A stretch of 13,402 bases of DNA from an uncultured Bacteroidales bacterium. Lineage in GTDB: Bacteria > Bacteroidota > Bacteroidia > Bacteroidales > Bacteroidaceae. Where the stretch lies: NCBI GenBank assembly GCA_947367415.1, contig CANBEE010000050.1, positions 1-13,402 of the forward strand, written 5' to 3'. Of this stretch, positions 1-5,954 are shown piece after piece. A program made the translations under genes and the position numbers. Below the pieces are notes generated by a model. The model saw only the letters and a program-made list of their open reading frames with translations, did not search any database and was not told the origin of the DNA. How positions within the stretch are numbered: the first letter of the stretch is position 1; every line of letters starts with the position of its first letter.

Positions 1-63
1 TCTCCATACGACGCAACTGTTGTTGAAAAATTAAAGAACAATTTTCAATCTGAATTCCCGTGA
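1..63 (+). CDS. C-terminal end of probable ExbB/TolQ proton-channel protein (partial)
   Basis: The first frame is open from the window edge and ends at a TGA at 61-63, giving a 20-residue tail that finishes with NNFQSEFP. The stop overlaps the GTG start of exbD as GTGA, which is typical of translationally coupled genes. The tail itself carries no diagnostic motif. The ExbB identity is inferred from position only: an ExbB/TolQ/MotA-family channel gene normally sits directly before exbD and tonB in Bacteroidales. The tail could also belong to a first ExbD copy or another gene of the same operon. Confidence 0.5.
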   Translation, partial: SPYDATVVEKLKNNFQSEFP

Positions 64-479
64 GCCTGAAACGAAGAAATAAGATATCGCCCACTTTCAG
101 CATGTCATCGATGACGGACCTCGTGTTCCTTTTGCTGATATTCTTCATGATTACCTCTACTATGGTAACTCCAAACGCCATTAAGGTACTGCTTCCGCAG
201 GGTAAGCAACAGACTTCGGCCAAACCATTGACCAGGGTGATTATCGACAAGGATCTCAACTACTATACAGCATTTGGTAATGAAGATGAGATGCCCATCG
301 AATTAGAGGACCTGGCTGCTTTCCTGCAGGAATGTGCCGCCAAGGAGCCGGAGATGTACGTGGCACTCTATGCCGATGAGCGCGTTCCTTATCGTGAGAT
401 AGTAGGTGTATTGAATATTGCCAACGAGAACCAGTTCAAAATGGTATTGGCTACTCGGAGGCCAGATAAAAAGAAATAG
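60..479 (+). CDS. exbD: ExbD/TolR-family biopolymer transport protein
   Basis: This is the inner-membrane partner of ExbB that couples the proton motive force to TonB. The 139-residue protein has a short basic cytoplasmic N-terminus (KRRNK), one membrane segment at about residues 18-36 and a periplasmic domain of about 100 residues. The membrane segment begins MTDLVFLLLIFFM, and Asp20 matches the essential membrane aspartate of ExbD/TolR. The length is normal for the family. The start is GTG; the next in-frame ATG (residue 15) would remove the basic N-terminus that orients the helix, so GTG is preferred. It overlaps the previous gene by 4 bp and lies 2 bp before tonB, so the three are probably translated together. 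Confidence 0.93.
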   Translation: MSLKRRNKISPTFSMSSMTDLVFLLLIFFMITSTMVTPNAIKVLLPQGKQQTSAKPLTRVIIDKDLNYYTAFGNEDEMPIELEDLAAFLQECAAKEPEMYVALYADERVPYREIVGVLNIANENQFKMVLATRRPDKKK

Positions 480-481
480 CC

Positions 482-1258
482 TTGAAAGTTACTAAGAGTC
501 AGATACAGGGTTTGGTAGTAACACTTGCCGTGCATGCTGCGGCTGTGGTACTGCTCATGCTACTTGCCATGCGTGCCCCCTTGCAAGAGGCTGAGAGCGG
601 CATCCCCGTGATGATGGGCAACACCGAGCTAGCACAAGGGCATACCGAGTCGTACCAGTTCACCGAGGTGTCATCCATAAAGAGCGATGTGCCCAACATC
701 GAGAATGCACCGCAAACACAGCCCGAGCCGCAAGTAGAGGAGCCACTTATCACCCAACCCGACGAACCTACCGTCGATATGCCTACCCCCGAAGAGATTG
801 AAGCACAGAAGCGTGCCGAAGCAGAACGCTTGGCAGCCGAACGAGCAGCACAGCAGATGGCCAGCGCCTTTGGCAAAGGATTCGAGATGGGCAGCAAGGG
901 AGAGGCAACCGACAAAGTCGAAGAGGGCACCCAAGGTGCCGAGACGGGAGTATCAGCAGCAGATAAGGCGACAGGATTGGGCGTGCAAGGTACATTCGAC
1001 CTCAATGGACGCAACATCTCTGGCGATGGTCTGCCTGTTCCTGTCAATACCGTGCAAGATGAAGGGCGCGTTGTAGTCAACATCACAGTGAATCCTGCAG
1101 GAAAAGTTGTAGCAACCAGTATTAACCGCCGCACCAATACGGTCAATCCCGAATTGCGCAAAGCAGCAGAAGATGCTGCCAAACGAGCACAATTCAACCA
1201 GATTAATGCTGTTGACAATCAAACTGGAACAATCACCTACTATTTCAAGTTGAGATAA
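482..1258 (+). CDS. tonB: TonB-family energy transducer
   Basis: This periplasm-spanning protein carries energy from ExbB/ExbD to outer-membrane TonB-dependent (SusC-like) transporters. The 258-residue protein has a single N-terminal membrane helix at about 11-30. His18 within it fits the conserved membrane histidine of TonB. A Pro/Glu-rich stretch spans about 76-104, an Ala/Glu/Arg-rich probable helix about 104-126, a Gly-rich linker follows to about 168, and the C-terminal TonB domain covers about 185-258 (VVVNITVNPAGKV near 197-209, ending TYYFKLR). The start must be TTG at 482: an in-frame stop lies at 467-469, no ATG or GTG lies between it and the TTG, and later starts would cut into the membrane helix. 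The coding strand continues the exbD operon with a 2-bp gap. Confidence 0.9.
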   Translation: MKVTKSQIQGLVVTLAVHAAAVVLLMLLAMRAPLQEAESGIPVMMGNTELAQGHTESYQFTEVSSIKSDVPNIENAPQTQPEPQVEEPLITQPDEPTVDMPTPEEIEAQKRAEAERLAAERAAQQMASAFGKGFEMGSKGEATDKVEEGTQGAETGVSAADKATGLGVQGTFDLNGRNISGDGLPVPVNTVQDEGRVVVNITVNPAGKVVATSINRRTNTVNPELRKAAEDAAKRAQFNQINAVDNQTGTITYYFKLR

Positions 1259-1325
1259 CGTAGAGGAAATTTTCCACTATCTCCCGAATTAGCCTACTAA
1301 CCCCGCAAACAAAACGAGACTAAGG

Positions 1326-2153
1326 ATGAAAAAGATATTTACAGTTTTGCTTCTCGCACTCATGGTGGGTAGCATGGCAGCGAAGTCGCCAATAGAGATT
1401 AAGATGCTCTCGTACAATATCCGCACGTTGGCCGATGATGGTACCAATAGTTGGAAGTTTCGCCGACATGCAACGCAGAATATGCTGAACGAGCATAAGC
1501 CGGACTTTTTCGGTTTGCAGGAAGCCATGAGTGCGCACTTGGAGTATCTCGACCAGATGTTCCCCCAATATAAGCGTGTGGGCGTAGGGCGCGACGATGG
1601 CAAGATGAAGGGCGAGGTGATGGCCATATATTACAACACGGAGCGTTTCGACTTGCTTGATAGCGGCACATTCTGGCTGAGCGAAACACCTGATAAGGTG
1701 ACACAGGGATGGGATGCCGCGTGCTTCCGCACAACCACCTGGGTTCTGTTGCGCGACAAGGAGAGCCGAAAAGAGTTTTATTTCTTCAACACCCACCTCG
1801 ACCACCGGGGACGCACAGCACAGACCGAGTCGGTCAAACTCATCATAGAGAAGATTAAGGAAATAGCCGGCGAAAGAGCTACCGTAATCCTTGGCGGCGA
1901 CTTCAACGTGACACCCGATGACGAGGCGCTTACCCCATTGAGCGACTTCATGCAGGAAGCCCGCACTACCGCCGCGCAGGCCGACGATAAGGGCACCTAC
2001 AACGGTTGGGGCAGCGTGAAGAAGAGTGTGATTGACCACGTGTTCTACCGTGGACGCAAGGCCACATGTCACTCATACCGCATTCTCGACGGTGACTATG
2101 ATGCTCCTTACATCTCGGACCATTATCCTGTAGAGGTTGTGCTCACTTTTTGA
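1326..2153 (+). CDS. Secreted endonuclease/exonuclease/phosphatase (EEP) family hydrolase
   Basis: This is a 275-residue metal-dependent phosphoesterase-fold protein. Residues 1-19 form a signal peptide (MKKIFTVLLLALMVGSMAA), so the protein is probably periplasmic or surface-exposed. The EEP motifs appear in order: SYNIR at 29-33 (metal-binding Asn31), GLQE at 63-66 (metal-binding Glu66), NTHLDH at 155-160, GGDFN at 190-194 (catalytic Asp192, Asn194), IDHVFY near 237, and SDHYPV at 264-269 (catalytic Asp265-His266 pair). All expected catalytic residues are present. The family includes nucleases, sphingomyelinases and sugar or inositol phosphatases; secreted Bacteroidales members have mostly unknown substrates, so no specific reaction is given. 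It lies 67 bp after tonB and 18 bp before the DJ-1 gene. No clear promoter or terminator is seen in the upstream gap. Confidence 0.88.
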   Translation: MKKIFTVLLLALMVGSMAAKSPIEIKMLSYNIRTLADDGTNSWKFRRHATQNMLNEHKPDFFGLQEAMSAHLEYLDQMFPQYKRVGVGRDDGKMKGEVMAIYYNTERFDLLDSGTFWLSETPDKVTQGWDAACFRTTTWVLLRDKESRKEFYFFNTHLDHRGRTAQTESVKLIIEKIKEIAGERATVILGGDFNVTPDDEALTPLSDFMQEARTTAAQADDKGTYNGWGSVKKSVIDHVFYRGRKATCHSYRILDGDYDAPYISDHYPVEVVLTF

Positions 2154-2171
2154 CAACTCAACGAATAAGAT

Positions 2172-2720
2172 ATGAACACACTGTACGTATTCCTTGCCGA
2201 CGGCTTCGAGGAGATTGAGGCCTTGGCTCCCGTAGATGTGATGCGTCGTGCCGGCTTGGCAGTGACAACCGTCTCAGTTACCAACAATCAGATTGTCATG
2301 GGCGCCCACGGTATTCCCGTAGTGGCCGATGCCATGTTCGACGAGCTCGATTATACCGATGCCGCCCTACTCTTCTTGCCGGGCGGTCTGCCCGGAGCCA
2401 CCAATCTGGAGGCTCATGCAGGCCTGTGCCAATTGCTCACCGCCAAAGCCACACAGGAAAATGTCATCATTTCGGCCATCTGTGCCGCCCCACTCGTACT
2501 CGGAGGTCTTGGTCTGCTCAACGGTAAGCGAGCCACCTGTTATCCCGGCTTTGAAGACACCATGCAGGGAGCCGAATATACAGCCGAGAAGGTGACTGTC
2601 GATGGCAACATCTTTACCGCTTGCGGTCCCGCAGCCGCCTGGGATTTGGGTTTCACCTTCGTTGAGCACTTCTGTGGCGACGGCAAAGCTGAGGAACTAA
2701 GAAAAGGTATGCAATTCTAA
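2172..2720 (+). CDS. DJ-1/PfpI-family protein (YajL/ThiJ-like)
   Basis: This is a 182-residue cytosolic protein of the class I glutamine amidotransferase-like fold. The N-terminus reads LADGFEEIEALAPVDVMRRAG, matching DJ-1/YajL. Glu16 corresponds to DJ-1 Glu18, and the nucleophile-elbow cysteine is Cys104 in SAICAAP, corresponding to DJ-1 Cys106. The family is variously described as chaperone, glyoxalase or deglycase, and some members are labelled thiazole-monophosphate biosynthesis protein on weak grounds; the sequence does not decide between these. It starts 18 bp after the EEP gene and is followed after 93 bp by ispD. I recall a DJ-1 gene in this position between tonB and ispD in other Bacteroidales, so it may belong to an old gene cluster. 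Confidence 0.92.
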   Translation: MNTLYVFLADGFEEIEALAPVDVMRRAGLAVTTVSVTNNQIVMGAHGIPVVADAMFDELDYTDAALLFLPGGLPGATNLEAHAGLCQLLTAKATQENVIISAICAAPLVLGGLGLLNGKRATCYPGFEDTMQGAEYTAEKVTVDGNIFTACGPAAAWDLGFTFVEHFCGDGKAEELRKGMQF

Positions 2721-2728
2721 ATAAAATT

Positions 2729-2808
2729 GAAAGATGAAAGAGGAATCCGCAATGTCTCCCAACTGGATGGCAACTCCCCACTTTCATCTTTCCACTTTCA
2801 TCTTTCCA
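2729..2808. repeat. Short inverted and direct repeat between the DJ-1 gene and ispD
   Basis: GAAAGATGAAAG at 2729-2740 is the exact reverse complement of CTTTCATCTTTC at 2781-2792. The right arm is duplicated as a 14-nt direct repeat (CTTTCATCTTTCCA at 2781-2794 and 2795-2808). The arms can pair with a 40-nt loop or with the second copy at a longer spacing. The last repeat ends 5 bp before the ispD ATG, so a hairpin would place the start codon at its base. Confidence 0.8.
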
Positions 2809-2813
2809 CTTAA

Positions 2814-3536
2814 ATGAAGCGTTTTGTCATCATAGTTGCCGGAGGCAAAGGTCTTCGCATGGGCGGTGAGTTGCCCAAGCAATTTATCCCCATTGAGGGT
2901 CGCCCCGTGCTGATGCGTACACTCGATACCTTCCACGCCTGCGACAGCTCCATACAGATTATCCTCGTGCTCCCGCGCGACCATCAGGAGTATTGGCGAG
3001 AACTCTGCGCACTGTATTCCTTTACTGTGCCTCACCGTATTGCCGATGGCGGTGCCACACGTTTCCACTCCGTACAGAGCGGCTTAGCCCTTGTCGATGC
3101 ACCCGAAGCCTTGGTAGCCGTACACGATGGCGTGCGTCCCTTTGTGAGCCACGAGGTCATCAGTCGATGCTATGCCGATGCCGAAGCCCACGGTGCAGTC
3201 GTGCCCGTCATTCCTGTGGTGGAAACGGTAAGGCAGCTGATAAGGGAAGAAGAGGCAGAAGGAGAGGCCCGTCACCTGGAGGTAATTGTCAATTCTAAAA
3301 GTGTTACCGTCGACCGCAACGCCTACCGCTTGGTGCAGACCCCACAGACCTTCCGTGCCACCCTTCTCCGCCGTGCCTATAAACAGCCCTATACAGATGC
3401 CTTCACCGACGATGCTTCAGTAGTAGAGGCCTTAGGCGAAGCTGTAACGCTTGTCGATGGCAACCGCGAAAACATCAAACTCACCACCCCCTTCGACCTC
3501 ATCGTTGCCAAAGCTCTGATCGATAGTGGATGGTGA
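2814..3536 (+). CDS. ispD: 2-C-methyl-D-erythritol 4-phosphate cytidylyltransferase
   Basis: IspD joins CTP and methylerythritol phosphate in the non-mevalonate isoprenoid pathway, in the cytosol. The 240-residue protein carries the nucleotidyltransferase loop GGKGLRMGGELPKQF at 10-24 (Arg15, Lys22), the Asp-containing motif VHDGVRPFV at 103-111, RLVQTPQTF at 172-180, TDDASVVE at 198-205 and ENIKLTTPFDL at 219-229 with the conserved Lys222. The core is complete. The protein is slightly long because the loop between VETVRQL and VTVDRN (about 143-163) is expanded with an acidic stretch and contains a short repeat at 3284-3294. The start ATG lies just after the inverted repeat at 2729-2808. recG follows after 36 bp and is probably cotranscribed. 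Confidence 0.95.
   Translation: MKRFVIIVAGGKGLRMGGELPKQFIPIEGRPVLMRTLDTFHACDSSIQIILVLPRDHQEYWRELCALYSFTVPHRIADGGATRFHSVQSGLALVDAPEALVAVHDGVRPFVSHEVISRCYADAEAHGAVVPVIPVVETVRQLIREEEAEGEARHLEVIVNSKSVTVDRNAYRLVQTPQTFRATLLRRAYKQPYTDAFTDDASVVEALGEAVTLVDGNRENIKLTTPFDLIVAKALIDSGW
3284..3294. repeat. AATTGTCAATT repeat unit inside ispD
   Basis: AATTGTCAATT is the inverted form of AATTGACAATT, whose first 10 bases occur in the argS insertion at 7441-7450. It lies in the expanded, poorly conserved loop of IspD and is read in frame as part of VIVNS. At only 11 bp a chance match is possible; the position in a length-variable loop is what makes it notable. Confidence 0.4.
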
Positions 3537-3572
3537 ATCTGCAATCCTTAATCATTGAGTGACAATGGAGTG

Positions 3573-5672
3573 ATGTACGACCTCACGACGCGCGACATAC
3601 AGTATCTGCAGGGAGTGGGCCCACAGCGGGCGGCCCTACTGGCAAAGGAACTGGGCATCAGCTCCATGCACGACCTGCTGTATAACTTTCCCTACAAGTA
3701 TGTGGACCGCAGCCGCCTCTACTATATCCACGAGATAGACGGCAACATGCCCTACATACAGCTCAAGGGCAAGATACTGCGCTACGAGACCGTGGGCACG
3801 GGGCGCAAAATGAGGCTGGTGGCACACTTCTCCGACGGCACGGGGGTGATAGACCTGGTGTGGTTTAACGGCGCCAAGTTTATCCCCAAGAGCTACCCCG
3901 TGGGGGTGGAGTACATCGTATTCGGCAAGCCTACGATGTTTGGCGACCGCATCAACGTGGCGCACCCTGATATCGACAAGGCCTCAGAGCTGTCGCTCTC
4001 CTCGATGGGCCTGCAGCCCTACTACAACACTACAGAGCGCATGAAGCGAAGCGGACTCAACAGCAATGCCATGCAGAAGATCGTGGGCAACCTCTTTGCC
4101 CTGTTCGAGCGCATGCCCATAGCCGAGACCTTGCCTGCCCCGTTCGTGCAGGAGCATCACCTGATGCCGCTACCCGAGGCGCTGTATGCCATACACTTCC
4201 CCAAGGAGCCCGAGCAGCTGCGACGGGCGCAGTACAGGCTCAAGTTTGAAGAACTCTTCTACGTGCAGCTCAGCATACTGCGCTACAGCAAGGACCGTCG
4301 CCGCAAGTGCCGCGGACTGTGCTTCACCAAGGTGGGCGAACTGTTCAATGAGTTCTATGCCACGAAACTTCCCTTCGAGCTGACGGGTGCGCAGAAGCGT
4401 GTCATCCGCGAGATGCGGCACGACATGAACAGCGGCCGACAGATGAACCGCCTCCTGCAGGGCGATGTGGGCAGTGGCAAGACGCTGGTGGCGCTCATGA
4501 CATCGCTCATCGCCATCGGCAACGGCTACCAGGCCTGCATCATGGCACCCACGGAGATACTGGCCGAGCAACACTATGCCACGCTGTCGTCGATGCTCGA
4601 GGGTCTGCCCGTACGTGTGGCCCTGCTCACGGGTAGCGTGAAGGGCAAGCGGCGCAAGGAAATACTGGAGGGTCTGCTCACGGGCGACATACATCTGCTG
4701 GTGGCTACTCATGCGGTGCTCGAGGATACGGTGCAGTTCTCGGCTCTGGGCTTTGTGGTCATCGATGAGCAGCACCGCTTCGGCGTGGCGCAACGTGCCA
4801 AGCTGTGGTCGAAGAATGCCTATGCACCGCATGTGCTGGTGATGACGGCTACGCCCATACCGCGCACGCTGGCCATGACGCTCTATGGTGACCTCGACGT
4901 GAGCATCATAGACGAGCTGCCGCCCGGGCGCAAACCTATACAGACGATACACCAGTATGGCAACCGCCAGGCGCAGCTATACCAGTTCATGGCGGGGCAG
5001 ATAGCCGAGGGCCGACAGGTGTACGTGGTGTACCCGCTCATCAAGGAGAGCGAGAAGATTGACCTCAAGAACCTCGAAGAGGGCTATGCACAAGTGTGTG
5101 AGGCCTTCCCACACTGTCAGGTGAGCATGGTGCATGGCAAGATGAAGCCTGCCGAGAAGGATGCCGAGATGCAGCGATTCCTCCGCCGCGAGACACAGAT
5201 CATGGTGGCCACCACGGTGATAGAGGTGGGCGTGAACGTGCCCAACGCTTCGGTGATGGTCATCGAGAATGCCGAGCGATTCGGCCTGTCGCAGCTGCAC
5301 CAGCTGAGGGGTAGGGTAGGCCGTGGTGCCGACCAGTCGTACTGCATCCTGGTGACCTCGGTGAAGCTCTCGGAGGAGAGCAAGAAACGCCTCGAGATCA
5401 TGGTGCGCACCAACGACGGATTTGAGATTGCCGAGGCCGACCTCAAGCTGCGCGGCCCGGGCGACCTCGAGGGCACACAGCAGAGCGGTATCGCCTTCGA
5501 TCTGAAGATTGCCAATATCGCTCGCGACGGACAGCTGCTGGGACATGTGCGCAATATTGCCGAGCGCATCACCGATGAGGACCCCGATGGCTTGCGCCCC
5601 GAAAATTCGGTGATGTGGCAGCAGTTGGAACGTTTACGCAGGACGAATGTTAACTGGAGTGCCATATCGTAG
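3573..5672 (+). CDS. recG: ATP-dependent DNA helicase RecG
   Basis: RecG remodels stalled replication forks and Holliday junctions. With the ATG at 3573 the protein has 699 residues. It has an N-terminal wedge/OB region (about 60-135, YIQLKGKILRYETV onward), Walker A GDVGSGKT at 297-304, the APTEILAEQH motif near 325-334, DEQH at 398-401, TATPIPRTLAMTLYGD at 425-440, the VATTVIEVGVNVPNA region near 545-559 and motif VI QLRGRVGRG at 577-585. The RecG-type C-terminus with LKLRGPGDLEGTQQSG is present. A TTG at 3555 in the same frame would add six residues (MSDNGV); MYDLTTRD is the better match to Bacteroidales RecG starts as I remember them. Leucine is mostly encoded by CTG here, whereas argS favours CTC. 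It follows ispD by 36 bp; no clear terminator hairpin with a U-tract follows it directly. Confidence 0.95.
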   Translation: MYDLTTRDIQYLQGVGPQRAALLAKELGISSMHDLLYNFPYKYVDRSRLYYIHEIDGNMPYIQLKGKILRYETVGTGRKMRLVAHFSDGTGVIDLVWFNGAKFIPKSYPVGVEYIVFGKPTMFGDRINVAHPDIDKASELSLSSMGLQPYYNTTERMKRSGLNSNAMQKIVGNLFALFERMPIAETLPAPFVQEHHLMPLPEALYAIHFPKEPEQLRRAQYRLKFEELFYVQLSILRYSKDRRRKCRGLCFTKVGELFNEFYATKLPFELTGAQKRVIREMRHDMNSGRQMNRLLQGDVGSGKTLVALMTSLIAIGNGYQACIMAPTEILAEQHYATLSSMLEGLPVRVALLTGSVKGKRRKEILEGLLTGDIHLLVATHAVLEDTVQFSALGFVVIDEQHRFGVAQRAKLWSKNAYAPHVLVMTATPIPRTLAMTLYGDLDVSIIDELPPGRKPIQTIHQYGNRQAQLYQFMAGQIAEGRQVYVVYPLIKESEKIDLKNLEEGYAQVCEAFPHCQVSMVHGKMKPAEKDAEMQRFLRRETQIMVATTVIEVGVNVPNASVMVIENAERFGLSQLHQLRGRVGRGADQSYCILVTSVKLSEESKKRLEIMVRTNDGFEIAEADLKLRGPGDLEGTQQSGIAFDLKIANIARDGQLLGHVRNIAERITDEDPDGLRPENSVMWQQLERLRRTNVNWSAIS

Positions 5673-5686
5673 GGATACTTATAGTA

Positions 5687-5784
5687 CTTGCCTTGCAAGC
5701 CTAGAAATCAGGTTGGTAGCGACTTTGTCGCACTCCTTTGTGCCGATAAACCGGCAGCCGTCGCAACCAATGCTCATCCCGCAT
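5687..5784. repeat. String of small hairpins downstream of recG
   Basis: Four short palindromes follow one another: CTTGC-CTT-GCAAG at 5687-5699, GCGAC-TTT-GTCGC at 5719-5731, TGCCG-ATAAAC-CGGCA at 5741-5756 and ATGC-TCATCCC-GCAT at 5770-5784. None has a clean U-tract, so they are not obvious terminators. Together with the tandem unit at 5791-5923 they fill most of the 282-bp gap between recG and argS, which holds no supported gene. Confidence 0.55.
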
Positions 5785-5790
5785 CGGCAG

Positions 5791-5923
5791 AAAAATGCAA
5801 GTAAACTTGCTTTTTCGTTCGGCTTGCACATCTTTAGTGTCCGCTTCGCGAACACAGAAATTAGGCAGCGCCTCGGAAAACTGCAAATAAATTTGCGTTT
5901 TCTCTCGGCTTGCACTAATTTTG
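5791..5923 (+). repeat. Diverged tandem hairpin/promoter unit upstream of argS
   Basis: Two 47-nt units, 5791-5837 and 5877-5923, align without gaps with 37 of 47 identical bases. Each has A-rich flank, a 6-bp hairpin, a T-rich flank and the shared block TCGGCTTGCAC (with one T/C difference just before it). The hairpin is GCAAGT-AA-ACTTGC in the first unit and GCAAAT-AA-ATTTGC in the second, so a G-C pair is replaced by A-T on both sides. The second unit ends in a Bacteroidetes -7 box, and the first has lost that match. The spacer 5838-5876 contains CGCTTCGCG. Confidence 0.75.
5892..5923 (+). promoter_or_regulatory. Bacteroidetes-type promoter for argS
   Basis: TTTG at 5892-5895 and TAATTTTG at 5916-5923 are separated by 20 nt. 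This fits the known Bacteroidetes primary sigma-factor pattern (TTTG, about 19-21 nt, TAnnTTTG). Transcription would begin near 5930, giving a leader of about 25 nt before the argS ATG. The -33 box lies inside the right arm of the hairpin of the second repeat unit. Confidence 0.7.
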
Positions 5924-5954
5924 TACATTCATAAGAAAGATAACACAAGATAAT

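Noticed and set aside
499..1218. Long minus-strand open frame opposite tonB
   Set aside because: It is the antisense of a clear TonB gene; the product is Ser/Ala/Cys-rich without any domain, an effect of the codon bias of the plus-strand gene.
1320..2072. 250-residue minus-strand open frame opposite the EEP gene
   Set aside because: The plus strand encodes a complete EEP protein with all catalytic motifs; the antisense product has no recognisable features.
2172..2720. Thiamine biosynthesis enzyme (ThiJ) label for the DJ-1 protein
   Set aside because: The name is an old family label; no thiamine genes or riboswitch are nearby and the residues match DJ-1/YajL generally.
3555..3572. TTG start giving RecG six extra residues
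   Set aside because: The ATG at 3573 gives the N-terminus expected for Bacteroidales RecG; the six extra codons show no conservation that I recognise.
4170..4952. 260-residue minus-strand open frame opposite recG
   Set aside because: It lies wholly within recG, whose helicase motifs are complete; its His/Arg/Leu-rich composition is typical of antisense reading of GC-rich codons.
5791..5923. Possible CRISPR-like array
   Set aside because: There are only two diverged units with a single 39-nt spacer and no cas genes; the units look like promoter-bearing palindromes.
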